The notes: generated by a model from the sequence alone, not told the origin. DNA of 64,000 bases from Gentiana macrophylla (GCA_026214975.1 CM047806.1:85173599-85237598); one strand, 5' to 3'. Shown: positions 1 to 10,064, counted from the first letter of the stretch. Translations and numbers: made by a program.

Positions 1-302
1 GCTACAGTTGCACAATCCTCAAGTTTGTGAACCAATGAACTCTATACAAACTTAAACACCTCCAAAGGATTAAGATATACAACTTCAAACCCCATGAGGA
101 GAGATTAATTAGGATCAGAATAAAGGAAAGTATTGCATTATGACAAACATGTTCGATTCAGTAAATGTGCAATAACAAACAATGAGATAGGATTGTCAGG
201 AGCCGACAGAAAAATAAAACGGAAGAATAAAACGGCAAAATAAAGTTATACGATAAACATCAAACGTGATAAATGGTGTAGTAACAAAAAGAGCAAGTAT
301 AC
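1..302. other. PPME1 intron 9, no exon seen
   Basis: Follows the donor GTATAC after exon 9 on the minus strand. Neither strand shows a segment resembling the missing PPME1 C-terminus, so the next exon should lie left of position 1. It is otherwise AT-rich, unique-looking sequence. Confidence 0.6.
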
Positions 303-3300
303 CATCCTTTCCAATATTTCTCTGTCTCCTCTAGCCTTGCTCTATGGGTATAACTGCATCAAAAACATTGGTAGTCAACAACATGAAAGTGAAACTAATA
401 GCAAAAACTCTTATACATTAAAAGAAAGGTTATTTGCAATTCACACAAGAAGCAAATCTCTATGTAGACAAGACTACAAAAAGCACACTCACCATCCTTT
501 TGATTCATCATACTTTAGTGTGCTGGGTATTGACACACGTGCAGATTCAATGTTTCTTGAAGAGCCACCTTTGACACTCCATTCAATCTATTGCAGAGAT
601 TCTTGTCAATATCTGCTAACCAGAATACTTAAATAAAATAGAAAATAGAACATAACGGAACGAATTTCAAGAGATTGTTTACTGCTTTCTCAATGGTGGA
701 AAAATGCTGAATTCTGTTGGACAAAATTTTCTGCATATGGATCAGCGAAGCCATTGCTGTACCCTAGAAATGGAAAAGGTTAAACTAATATCGGCACAGC
801 ATATTCCGAGTAAATAAAAATGTTTCAGGCAAAACCTCTACAACATCAACGACCACCAGGCCACACAAGCTAGAAAGCACTTTCTTTGCAGCGACATGAA
901 CTGCGACGGACCCTCCCATGCTGCACCAGGGTGCAAACCAATCAGAATAAAAACTATGGGCAGAAGGAACAAAATTAAGGAACCTGAATCTCCTTTCAGA
1001 ATGATTTCATATGCAGAAACACTTTCACACAATTTGCATTTAAAAAAAAATTGCACTACTACATGTTCTTCTGTGATGGAAAATGTCAGAGTGCGTATAT
1101 AACCCAAAAAAGTAGTTACTTGATACAACATACCAGCATTCTTTAGTGGCAAAGAAACTTAATATGGTATAAACCCACAATTCCACAAACTGCCTAAACT
1201 AGCAAGAAACGATTTCTCAAACATCCTTTGTTAAATACAATCAGTTCTTCTAGAGCAGAAGGGCTCAGTTTGGTGTAAAGGCATATATAGCCTCGCATTT
1301 ATTACGAAACTTGACCGACTTCTCACCCCAAAAAAAAATTAAATTAAATTAAAATATTACATAAATAAACAATGTTCTAAAAATCGTTAGGCGAAGTTGG
1401 TACGCTACTGGGGCGCCTAGGGCCTAGGGCGCCTAGGCGGTTTTAGGGTTTTAAACGGTGCCATCAAAACGCTATTGTGGGAAATTGATACACTACATCA
1501 TCATTATTGCCCAGCAGTATCAACTATCAAGGTATGAGTGTTCTATATGCCTCTTTCTTGTCTACACACTTGGGAAAACTTGGATGTTCGCCCAGATGGA
1601 ACCCTAATTGCCTAGGGTCACCTAGGAGCGCCCAGGTCGCCCAGGAGCGCCTAAAAAGGCCTAGGAGCGCCCAGGAACGTCCAGAAAATCGCCCAGCATC
1701 CTGCCGCCCAGATGAGATCGCCTAGAGCCAAGTCGAGAGGCCCGGGGGTCGCCTAGGGCCTAGGCGATCGCTTTTTGCGACTTTTAGAACACTGTAAACA
1801 AAGTCATGAACATCAAAATGACTTACAAATAAAGAGCCAAATATAAGCAAATTGTACAGGTTCCGTTATATTACAGTATTTTCCTTCAGTAGGAGATTGC
1901 ACCTAAGAATTCTTATTGTAAGAATTCTTATTGCCCTTTCCTAAAAAAATTCTATACATGCAACCATTCAAAGTTCAGTTATCTTCTTCTCTCTTGCTTA
2001 ATATTCCTATGGATGATTAGAAAATACTTTTTTTATTAAAACAAGTGTGTTTGGATTACATAGAGGCAACAGCCAAAAAAAAACTAGAGTAATGATCAAG
2101 ACAAACTCCTATGATTGAGGAGCCGCCACTCTAAACCTTACATTAGGAATAAAACCCTATTTTTACCACTGCAGCACACTCAAATAATTTTAAATATAAA
2201 AATCTGTAAAAGACTTATTAAAAAAAAATCTTTCTAACACTCCCCCTCTGGTTGAAAATGAAGATCAGCATGCCCAACTTGCTCGCATTATCATCAAACC
2301 CATGCTTTATCAAGGCCTTTGTGAACCCATAAGTCACCTGCTGAAGGTAGGAAAGGTATGCATCTGAGCCCACGATCCAGCTTTTCCTTCATGAAGTACC
2401 TATCCACTTCTATGCGTTTGGTCCTGTCATGTTGAATGTGATGATAAGCAATGGCAATTGCAGTCTTGTCACAGTATAGCTCCTTAGGAAAATTTAGTGG
2501 CACATGCACATCTTCTAACACCTTGATCCACGGCTCTTCACACGGTCCGTGTGTCATAGCTCGATATTCAGCCTCAGTTGAGCTTATAGCCGCCACATTT
2601 TGTTTTTACTCCCCCAAGTCACCGAATTTCCCCATACAAAGCTGCAATAACCAGAAGTCGACTTCCTTCCTTTGGATCCAGCACTCCAAAGGAAGAAAGA
2701 TCAGCATGCCCAACTTGCTGGCATAATCATCAAACCCCTACTTTATCAAGGCCTTTTGAACCCATCTGCCACCTACCGAAGGTAGGAAAGGTATGCATGT
2801 GAGCCCATGATCCAGCTTTTCCTTCATGAAGTGCCTATCCACGTCTATGCGTTTGGTCCTGTCATTTTGAATGTGATGATAAGCAATGGAAATTGTAGCC
2901 CTGTTTTCACAGTATAAGCTTCTTAGGAAATATCAATGGCACATGCGCATCTTCTAACACCTTCTTGATCCACGGCTATTCACATTCATAAAGTATGAAA
3001 TTTTCACTTATTTCTGGAGTCATGGATCGTATTAGCCATGACATTACCAGATTATTTTCAGTGTCCCAACGCTTGAATTTTGGGCAAAATTGCATTTTTA
3101 GTCCAGTAAGGGGCACGTTTTTAGATTTAGTCTTGATTTTACTCCGGTCACAAAATTAGACCTATGAGTCTTTTTTTTTTAAATTCGTCATGTGCGTCGA
3201 AAAATGCTGGCTAGGCTCAGTTTTTGGGTCAAACATGATGACATGGCAATAGATAATAACCAAGTCAACCCTCTTGTCCGCGTAAGCAACAATTAGGAGG

Positions 3301-6300
3301 GAAAACAAACATTAGATTGGATAATGTTTATTCTATTTGATTAAAAAAAGAAAAATTAATCCCAAAAGAAAAACAAATCCCAAATCAATGCCTCTTACAA
3401 GTACTGGACCGGCATTGATTGTGATTCTGATAACGTTGTTTCAGACTTTCAGTTAACCTTACAATTTCGGACTCTCAGGCAACTTCCCGGAGTACTTTTG
3501 CTCTATTCAAGCGCTTGAAATTCTCGACCTCTCTAATAATTACTTCACCAGAGATGTTTCTTCGGAAGATCTTTCTCTTTGTTCTCATCTACATTTCTTC
3601 AATACCTCTGCTGATCTCTTCATCGCCAGCTTGCCTGAATTGGTACTCGAGTTTTCTAATCTTACGGGTTTTGACCTTGCACAAAACATTTTTTCCGGAA
3701 GGATTCCGGCAAGTTATGGACACCCTTTACCGAAACTCCAGATGCTCAGTCTTTTTTTCAAATTTACTTAATGGATCCTTTCCTTGCATAGATTTTTGTC
3801 TAATTTGACTGAGTTGACTCGGCTACAAATTGGTATGAACCCGTTCGAGCGAAGCCAAATCCCCCTTGATATCGGGCAACTCACAAAACATGAAAATCTC
3901 AGGCTATACGAATCCAATCTTATTGGAAATTTCCCGGAATAATCAGAAAGCTTACTTCATTGAAAAACCTTGACCTTACCGGCAATAATCTGACCGGAAA
4001 AATCCCTGAAAGTATCGGAAGACTGAGAAGTGCTACGCAAATAGAGCTCTTCTCCAATAAACTCTCCGGCGAAATGCTAGACTCATTTATACAACTTGGA
4101 CGTCTATAAATAATCTAACCGGGAAAATCCTAGAAAGCCATACTAGTTTAGCCCTGCAAAATTTGCATCTCAATGAACACGATTTGGAAAGTGAAATCCC
4201 AGAAAATTTGGCTCTTTAATGAGAAGCTTACCGACCTACATCTATTTAATAACAGCTTACCGAGCTACGTACATCTATTTAATCAAATGATGCTTTGGGA
4301 TTTGTTTTTCTTTTTTAATCAAATAAAATAAACATTATCCTAACTGTTGCTTACGTGGACAAGAGGGTTGACATGGTAATTTTCTATAGCCATGTCATCA
4401 TGCTTGGCTAGAAAAATGAGCCTAGTCAGCATTTTCCGATGCACAGGACCAATTTCGCGAAACAAAAAAACCGACTTATAGGACTAATTTTGTGATCGGA
4501 GTAAAATCAGGACTAAATCTAAAAGCATGCCCAGTTACAGGACTAAGAATGCAATTTTGCCTTGAATTTTCGGTCAAAAGATTCAGGTTCATGCTCCCGG
4601 TTAGGTACTCCATCTTCCTTTGGCCAGTTACGAACATTTTTACCAACCTAGACCAAAGGAAATAATTACCACCATTCAATTTATGTATTGAGATCGGTGG
4701 TAAAGTTGATATCTGGATTGCTAGCGGATGGTAATGACCCACTTTCTGCAGAAGCAATTTCAGTTGATGGTGAAGAAATAGTAGACATTTTAGAAGATTA
4801 GAAATTTGAACTTCATGAGTGAGAAGGATGGGCTAGCTCTGATACCATGAAGAGTGAAAGAAGAAGATAAAATGAACTCTTCTTATTGTCGGATTACAAC
4901 AATAAGCTTGGTTTAAATAGTAAACCAAGGAATCTCAAGGGACAAAAGTAAAAGACAGCTACATAACTAAAGTGGTTGTTAATAAACAACCTCCCTAACA
5001 CTTAAAATTAGCAGCAGCCCACAAACATAATGTCGGGCAGAAATAAGAAATACAAATAAATGAGTTATTACATGTACTTATTATTTGTACAAGGTAAGAT
5101 ATAAATATTCATAACATTCCTACACATTGTATGGACTTAAACAGAGCCCTAGGGCTTGGGTTGAAATACTAATGAATAATCTTTAAAATGTGAGATGTTC
5201 GCAAGCTGATATATATGGCTCACACTAGGCTAGATAACTTTGTAGTTCGAGTGGTGAGTATATGGCTGTGTACAGGACTGTAAAGTATCTTAATAGTCCA
5301 CCAGGTATGAGGTTGTGTTTCAACAAAAAAGAAAATAGAGAGGCAGAAGTCTACAGTGATGCAAACCAGGCCGGATCCAAAGCAAGGATGTCAGCTTTTG
5401 GTTATTGCAGCTTTGTAGAGGGAAATTTGGTGACTTGGAGGAGTAAACCAAAACACGGCTAGAGCTGGAGTAATTTGCTTAGCTGCTTTTAATTGTTCTG
5501 TAGTGAACTTCAGTGATCCTAAAGAGTTTTTAAATCTCGGATCTTATGAAACCTGGTTAGCTGCTTTACTCACCTCTGCATTCCTAGGCTTCCAATTTGG
5601 GGGTTGTTCATGCATTCCCTATTGTGCCCCTGTTTTCTTTACAGTGGTCACACCAGAGTTTCTACTTTCTTCTCCATCTATCAATCTCAGTTCTGTTGAC
5701 AACCGTGCAAAATTTCGACCCCCCCGATTCAGATCCTTTTTCATCACCCTTTGTCTTGCCTTCTAAAGGGCTCTTCCTAGAATTCTCTCATCAACCTCAT
5801 CCAAATCTGAATTCAAGCCAGCAAAGGAGTACACTATCATTCTCCTCCCTTATCTTTTCTTTTTTTTTTTTTTTTTTTGAGAACTCTCCCTTTTCTAGAA
5901 TATTACATTGTCATTGGGACAATCCCAAGAGTTGTCATACGACAACTCCAACTCCTGCCACAGTGTCACCATCTCATTGCAGTAGGCAATGACATCACGA
6001 CTTCCATGTTTAGTAGATCAAAGCTTGATCTTCGAGTCATACATTTGAAATGTATTTTCCAGATCATAATGCATCTCCTTGAATGTCTCCCATATATCCT
6101 TTGCAATAGGAAGAAACATGTGTGGTATGGCGATGAAGGATTTCATTGAATTGATGAGTCAAGCCATCGCCATTGAATTTTCTGATCTTTAAATCCCTGA
6201 TTTGGGATCTTAGATACTTGTTTAATGGCTTCTCTAGTGCGGTACCCACGTTTCCCTTGCCATCAAATACAAGTTTTATGGTTTGAGACCATTCCGTGTA

Positions 6301-9300
6301 ATTTTCTCCGTTGAGTTTTGTGTTGTCAATAGAGCTGATGATGCGGTGGTGTTGGTTTCTCCACCGAGTGTGCTGGATCCACCTTAGTTTCAGAAGAATT
6401 TAAGGTTTCTCTGATGAAATACCAGGGGAGGAAGGGGGATTCCTTAATCCATTGCTACTTTATAACTGGTGGTTGTGTTTGATCATTCAAGCCTAATACC
6501 ATGTAGAAATAGCTGGAATAAATAAGAGATTTTGTTATTAAAACTTGTGCACTCTGATTACATAGAGGTAACAACCTTAAATATAAAATACCTAGAGTAA
6601 TGATTAAGGCAAGCTCCTATGATTAGGAACCCGCCACTCTAAACCCTACTTTAGGAATAAAATTCTATTTTTACCGCTGCGGCACACATAATTTATTTTA
6701 AATAAAAACCAACTATAAAAGACTTGTTACAAAAAATAGCATTTATCAACACTTCATCAACCTAAAAAAGATGGAAAAATAAAACGTGCATGTGACTGTG
6801 TAGAATAATTTAGAGTCTGAATAAATTTTTTATCATATTCATTTTGGATAAGAACGGTACAAAGTTATAGAGAGAAAAAGTCGGCGGTGTTGTTGCAGTT
6901 TTTGTCTAATCATATACTAAATTATTGCACTCGTAACAGTTGATGGAAAGGCAATTACAATAGTGATAAATCAAAGAATGATTAGTAATAACGCATCCTT
7001 CAATACTATGTTAGCAGCATGAATTGAAATTAAGGAGGCTATCTTATTGAGAGGGGCATAACCTGTGGCCAACAAGAATAATTGCAGGAGGGGAATCTCC
7101 ATACATTGCCTTCACAACAGCCAACACATCACTGCATAAAGTCTGTTTAGGAGTAAATTAACCCGGTGAAGAATGCACAATGAGTTTGGCATAAAAAACA
7201 AAAAAATTATAAATCGGGGGAAAATGCCAGGAGAATCTATTCCTCAATAATTCAACAAAAGTACATTTTTCACCTCAACGGAGAGATCGAGTTCGTTGTC
7301 TGTGGACGACTTGCCATGTCCCCTCATGTCTAAAGCAACTACCCTAGCTTTCTCCTTAATTTTACTTGCAGATAATGCAAATGAAAGCCTGAAAAGAAAG
7401 AGAGAGAGGAGCAGAAAAAAAAAAGGAAAAAAAGAAAACAGAAACTAATGTAATCCAAAATCCCATGAATTTGAAATGGTTTGGTAATGATGTTTGTAAA
7501 GAACGGTCAGAAGCATTTTCTTGGATTGTGAAAATATGAATTGCAACGAAATAGAACAGTGTACATCAATGCGACTACATGTGCTAAATTGTTCATGTCT
7601 AACAAAGGAATCAAATGAGAGATTACAAGAAGAGCTAGTCAGAAAAGCACATAGATCAATCTATTACAACTCTGCCTAACTGCGTCTTCAAGACAAACTA
7701 CGGGACATATAAATTAAGTGAACTCAAGCAAAAGCTATTCGCTAGACCCCTTATTCTAGCACATTTTTTAGACAGAGAACAGAGGTGGAGCAAGAGCTTA
7801 TACGATTCCTGGTTTAAGCAGTGAACGAATTTATGATACTCCTCTAGACACTACTGTAAAGTCAACTGCAAAATACAGACACCTTGGATGATTATATCTA
7901 TTGTTTTTCTCGTTTTTTTCTCGATTTAGAGCTAAAATCTTGGAATTCAATCTTTAGATATAGTGATCCACTGACGCAGATCAGCAGATGGATACATTTT
8001 GGGACAAAAAAGAGTGAAGGCCTAGAATATTGGGATGGAGTGTATTCAATTGGAACTAACCAATTTATTAAGGAAAGAAAACTCTTCTGTCTCAACTGAT
8101 TATTATGACTATAAAACCAGAACAGTTTTAAATAAACGTCGACAGTGCAGTAACTAATGCATACCATAGAAGGAATGGAGAAATATCATAGTTTCAACAA
8201 TTAAACCTTAATTCAGGAGAAAAAAAGGGAGGCCATGGATCCATATAGTAGGATAATTGAAACATACCCAGTATAACCTCCTCCATGTAGACAGAAGACA
8301 ACTGGTCCCTCTGTTCCAGCCATGTAAACATGAAAGACCTGAGATGACAGAACAAAGAAACTCAGTCTTACTTAGAAAAGAACAAAGAATCATCAAGAAC
8401 ACGAAGTCTGAAATACAAGCTAATCAGACATTATCAGAACCAGTGATGCAAACATCGTCTTCACTGTCAAAATAGCTTGTCCAATCTAGAGGAGCAAATT
8501 TTTCTGACGACTTCCTGCCATAACACACAAAGATGAATTTGACGTCATTGAGTATTTAAGCTAACCAAAGTGATGACTTAGAAAGCCAACAAGAATCAAG
8601 GAAATCTTTCCCAAATCAACAACTATCTTACCACTCAAAAACCCCGTTTGTGACAATTTTATTACTGAGAGTGTAATAAAAATAAACACTCCAATATTTA
8701 ACTAGCGATATATACTTTATATATATGATGATCATGTACATACCATGATAATCATAGGTCAAGTCCTTGTATCCCTGCGAGCTACTAATATTTTGCATCT
8801 ATAATAATCAAAGTACACTATGAAAAAGAGAACCCAAAGCTGTTCAATTTTCCCATTACAGTATTCCTTTCATAAGACGTATTTAAAAAGATAATCATTA
8901 GGCAATCTTCTTCATCTTATGAAATCCAAAAAATATCCTAAGTTCCTAACTTTATTCATCTCTTCAACTATGAAATATTTATCCATTTTAACACTTGGAT
9001 ATCAAAGGCTAAACTATAGCAATTATCATTATCAAAATGTGAAAAAAGTAGCATTTCCATATGACGAAAGAAGTTGCCCGGCTAAACGAATTAGCAAAAT
9101 ATAGTCCATTGACACTATTATAAACCCTAATGATGAACAACACGTTTCAATATTTAAGTTCAGAAATAGAGCCGTCACCAATGCATTGAACGGTACAGAC
9201 TCAAACCTAAAGCATTATTTTTTTTCTTTTTTGTGATGAACCAAATGTTGATCACCAATATGAGTTTTCCGATCAAATTGATCAAAAACAGAGAACTTAT

Positions 9301-9483
9301 AGATGATCATACTGACAAAAAGGAAGTCTCAGCTTACTGAATTGGTGGACGAGCAGGCACGGAAGAGAACGCGGACGGCTTATTAACCACAATTTCTTCA
9401 GTTAAATTGCTCTGATGGGGAGGTGCTTCGGCTGGTTCCTCTGGGAGAACGGTTAGATTCGACGAGGCCGACGGCGAGTCCAT
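303..9483 (-). CDS. PPME1: Protein phosphatase methylesterase 1, exons 1-9 (3' end outside window)
   Basis: Spliced exons read on the minus strand: 9338-9483, 8430-8514, 8268-8338, 7274-7388, 7063-7142, 836-920, 683-763, 493-587, 303-353. All join in frame (809 nt, about 270 residues). Introns begin GT and end AG; the intron 2 donor (GTCTGA) is weak. The protein is an alpha/beta hydrolase. Exons 2-3 give APLDW and the VFHVYMAGTEGPVVFCLHGGG block (in part HGGG, oxyanion side); exon 4 gives VVALDMRGHGKS; the exon 5/6 join makes the nucleophile elbow GHSMGG; later exons give VVVDVVEGTAMASLIHMQ and LEETEKYWKGW. In the known family this enzyme demethylates the C-terminal leucine of the PP2A catalytic subunit in cytosol and nucleus. 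About 70-80 C-terminal residues, including the expected catalytic His, lie beyond the left edge. The start is the ATG at 9481-9483. No internal stop is seen, so the gene looks intact despite transposons in intron 5. Confidence 0.93.
1370..1794. mobile_element. Non-autonomous hAT-type element rich in GCCTAGG repeats
   Basis: The ends are imperfect inverted repeats: the left begins CAATGTTCTAAAAATCG and the right, reversed, begins CAGTGTTCTAAAAGTCG. The flanking 8-mers TAAATAAA (1362-1369) and TAAACAAA (1795-1802) differ at one base, as expected of an old 8-bp hAT duplication. The 425-bp interior has no transposase and is packed with CGCCTAGG/CGCCCAGG variants. The ORF at 1507-1725 lies in this repeat and is not a gene. 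Confidence 0.75.
2010..2239 (-). repeat. Copia element 1, 3' LTR
   Basis: Minus-strand sequence starting TGTTAGAAAGATT right after a polypurine tract. It is homologous to 6502-6751 but clearly diverged, with small indels. The outer end is placed at 2010 (CATCCA) by alignment only. Confidence 0.7.
2240..2250 (-). other. Copia element 1 polypurine tract
   Basis: Minus-strand CAGAGGGGGAG sits immediately 5' of the 3' LTR, the standard position for plus-strand priming. Confidence 0.75.
2251..2690 (-). pseudogene. Copia element 1 RNase H remnant
   Basis: The minus strand encodes AAISSTEAEYRAMTHG, then WIKVLEDVHVPLNFP, ELYCDKTAIAIAYHH, QHDRTKRIEVDRYFMKEKLD and a terminal GLDKAW. These are the usual C-terminal copia RNase H blocks. 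The 100-codon ORF at 2294-2596 covers most of it; its 5' extension (GKFGDLGE-like) is frameshifted. Confidence 0.85.
2699..2990 (-). repeat. Second copy of the copia RNase H C-terminus (tandem duplicate)
   Basis: About 285 bases repeat 2265-2540 in direct orientation, from GATCAGCATGCCCAACTTGCT onward, with scattered substitutions and indels. On the minus strand it still shows WIKKVLEDAHVPLIFPKK but is then frameshifted. At its 5' end it joins gag sequence (SMTPEISENFM) directly, so most of pol is deleted. Confidence 0.75.
3082..3375 (+). repeat. Pack-MULE left terminal inverted repeat
   Basis: Pairs with 4290-4561 in reverse complement, with mismatches and small indels; the inner edge is approximate. 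Confidence 0.8.
3440..4260 (+). pseudogene. Captured LRR receptor-like kinase ectodomain fragment (HAESA-LIKE 2-like)
   Basis: Plus-strand translation across shifting frames yields leucine-rich repeats: SGNFPEYFCSIQALEILDLS, FSNLTGFDLAQNIFSGRIPA, LTELTRLQIGMNPF, QIPLDIGQL, LRLYESNLIGNFPE, LTSLKNLDLTGNNLTGKIPE and ELFSNKLSGEM. The order and the FPxYFC block recall HSL2/HAESA-type receptor kinases, which bind IDA-family peptides; this is recognition from memory, not a search. There is no signal peptide, transmembrane segment or kinase domain, and several stops and frameshifts break the frame. The 97-codon ORF at 3515-3808 is in the wrong frame for most of it. Confidence 0.78.
4290..4561 (-). 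repeat. Pack-MULE right terminal inverted repeat
   Basis: Reverse complement of 3082-3375. The inner edge lies near the TTTGGGATTTGTTTTTC block. Confidence 0.8.
4836..4847 (-). other. Copia element 2 primer-binding site
   Basis: Minus-strand TGGTATCAGAGC, the standard initiator tRNA-Met complement, abuts the LTR end at 4848. Confidence 0.8.
4848..5000 (-). repeat. Copia element 2, short 5' LTR
   Basis: On the minus strand it begins TGTTAGGGAGGTTG and ends CTCTTCA, next to a perfect primer-binding site. At 153 bp it is short. No partner 3' LTR was found, so this element is truncated. Confidence 0.7.
5215..5465 (+). pseudogene. Plus-strand copia RNase H fragment
   Basis: The frame at 5262-5462 gives AVYRTVKYLNSPPGMRL, EVYSDANQAGSKARMSAFGY and FVEGNLVTWRSK. 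These match the end of a copia RT and the RNase H YSDxDWAG...GGNLVTWRSKKQ region. The orientation is opposite to the surrounding copia elements, so it is a separate insertion or an inversion. Confidence 0.8.
5466..5879. other. Unassigned intron sequence ending in a poly-T tract
   Basis: No gene recognised. It is pyrimidine-rich on the plus strand and ends in about 19 Ts (near 5860-5878) next to copia element 1 gag. The overlapping frames at 5503-5766 and 5597-5992 show no domain and are probably chance. A reverse-strand poly-A retroposon tail is possible but unproven. Confidence 0.35.
5880..6330 (-). pseudogene. Copia element 1 gag remnant
   Basis: Reading three frames piecewise on the minus strand gives recognisable copia gag strings: LNGENYTEWS near 6320, then AKDIWETFKEMHYDLEN and DVIAYCNEMVTLWQELELSYDN. 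The 61-codon ORF at 6064-6249 covers part of it in a shifted frame. There are several stops and at least one frameshift. The remnant ends at a T-run on the plus strand (about 5860-5878), which marks a junction. Confidence 0.72.
6491..6501 (-). other. Copia element 1 primer-binding site
   Basis: Minus-strand TGGTATTAGGC abuts the 5' LTR. It is one base off the usual plant TGGTATCAGGC/TGGTATCAGAGC core complementary to initiator tRNA-Met. Confidence 0.65.
6502..6751 (-). repeat. Copia element 1, 5' LTR
   Basis: On the minus strand it begins TGTTGATAAATG and ends TTTCTACA, directly followed by the primer-binding site. It aligns over its length with 2010-2239, sharing for example the block read on the plus strand as GCCACTCTAAACC. 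Confidence 0.78.
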
Positions 9484-9640
9484 TTGATTGCGGAGAGGAT
9501 CGCTTCCCGACTAAGCAGGGGAGGAGCAGTAGTTTGCGCAGTAATAAGGAATATACTCCGACTAGTAACTCGTACGCAGGCATGACTCGAGTTGGGCTAC
9601 AACACTACACGTTTCTAGGATGACTAGTTAAATTTCTCAT
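9484..9640 (-). promoter_or_regulatory. PPME1 5' flank / probable 5' UTR and core promoter
   Basis: This stretch lies immediately upstream of the PPME1 start. A TATATT string on the minus strand near 9547-9553 could serve as a TATA element and would give a 5' UTR of only a few tens of bases. An upstream ATG at 9581-9583 opens a 61-codon frame that overlaps the real start out of frame and ends at 9398; it matters only if transcription starts further upstream. No other motif is claimed. Confidence 0.4.
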
Positions 9641-9649
9641 ACCCATGAT

Positions 9650-9845
9650 GCACCGACCCTTTAATCTAGTGGCGGGTTTGTTACGCACGATTAAAATAAA
9701 ATAAATAAAATCATAGGATTGAAGCATCAACCCTTAAATCCAATAGCATGTTTGTTGCGTAGGATTGAAATGAAATAATATAAAAAAATCATAAGAATTG
9801 AATGAAATAAATTTATTCAATTAAAGATTATTGAATGTGAAAGAA
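9650..9845. repeat. Two degenerate ~93-bp AT-rich units
   Basis: The blocks GGGTTTGTTACGCACGATTAAAAT and CATGTTTGTTGCGTAGGATTGAAAT head two tandem units that each continue into AATAAAATCATA-like sequence. The composition resembles ends of known plant MITEs, but no matching opposite end with a target duplication was identified. Confidence 0.45.
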
Positions 9846-9871
9846 TAGAATGAAACAAATTATATATAGGG

Positions 9872-10036
9872 ACTGATAGAGCTACTCCCTTAAGTCTACA
9901 GCATTTTTACACTATCATCATCTCACCACATGTTTTTCACTTGTAAAAGATATTTTAAGAAATTAAAAAAATCACAACCACAAGATTATGTTGGGAGTAA
10001 AAAAAAATGTAGACTTGAGGGAGTAGCTCTATCAGT
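9872..10036. mobile_element. Small MITE with ~29-bp terminal inverted repeats
   Basis: The left end starts ACTGATAGAGCTACTCCCTT (9872-9900) and the right end is its near-perfect reverse complement (10008-10036). The 165-bp element has no coding capacity and is flanked by TATATA-like sequence on both sides. The superfamily is not assigned. Confidence 0.75.
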
Positions 10037-10064
10037 ACTCTTATATAAATCGTGACAAATTGAG

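Larger units (their letters stand above)
3082..4561. mobile_element. Pack-MULE (Mutator-like element carrying a host gene fragment)
   Basis: It is bounded by the 9-bp direct repeat TTGAATTTT (3073-3081 and 4562-4570) and by inverted repeats of roughly 270-290 bp. The left end starts GGGCAAAATTGCATTTTTAG and the right end closes AATGCAATTTTGCC; homology continues inwards through matching blocks such as ATGATGACATGGC and GTCAACCCTCTTGTCC. Long inverted repeats with 9-bp duplications are the Mutator signature. The interior encodes no transposase but contains LRR receptor-kinase exon sequence, which makes it a Pack-MULE. It interrupts copia element 2 gag inside PPME1 intron 5. Confidence 0.88.
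2990..4757 (-). pseudogene. Copia element 2 gag, split by the Pack-MULE
   Basis: Two minus-strand pieces form one gag. 4575-4757 gives SIHKLNGGNYFLWSRLVKMF and GQRKMEYLTG; 2990-3072 continues with WDTENNLVMSWLIRSMTPEI. The break is exactly at the 9-bp duplication TTGAATTTT flanking the transposon at 3082-4561. Downstream the frame runs into the RNase H duplicate, so protease to RT are deleted. Confidence 0.82.
2010..6751 (-). mobile_element. Degenerate Ty1/copia element 1 with inner insertions
   Basis: Two related direct repeats (about 6502-6751 and 2010-2239) flank minus-strand copia remnants in the order 5' LTR, primer-binding site, gag, RNase H, polypurine tract, 3' LTR. Protease, integrase and most of the reverse transcriptase are gone. 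Copia element 2, the Pack-MULE and a plus-strand copia fragment lie between gag and RNase H. Frameshifts and stops are everywhere, so it is not mobile. The outer edge of the 3' LTR is approximate because no clean 5-bp target duplication was found. Confidence 0.75.
921..7062 (-). other. PPME1 intron 5, expanded by nested transposons
   Basis: The donor GT (7061-7062, minus) follows exon 5 and the acceptor AG (921-922) precedes exon 6; the two exons rejoin to spell GHSMGG across the phase-2 junction. The intron is 6142 bases, whereas the PPME1 introns upstream are roughly 90-830 bases. It holds a hAT derivative, two minus-strand copia relics, a Pack-MULE and a plus-strand copia RNase H scrap. 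The leftover stretches 1103-1369, 1803-2009 and 6752-7062 look like ordinary AT-rich intron. Confidence 0.88.

Noticed and set aside
337..636. Plus-strand 99-codon ORF
   Set aside because: Overlaps minus-strand PPME1 exons 8 and 9 and their intron; it has no domain and the minus strand explains the conservation.
838..1152. Minus-strand 104-codon ORF over PPME1 exon 6
   Set aside because: It reads exon 6 in a different frame and runs through the acceptor; the spliced exon 836-920 is the supported reading.
9423..9623. Plus-strand ORF over the PPME1 start
   Set aside because: Antisense shadow of exon 1 with no recognisable domain.
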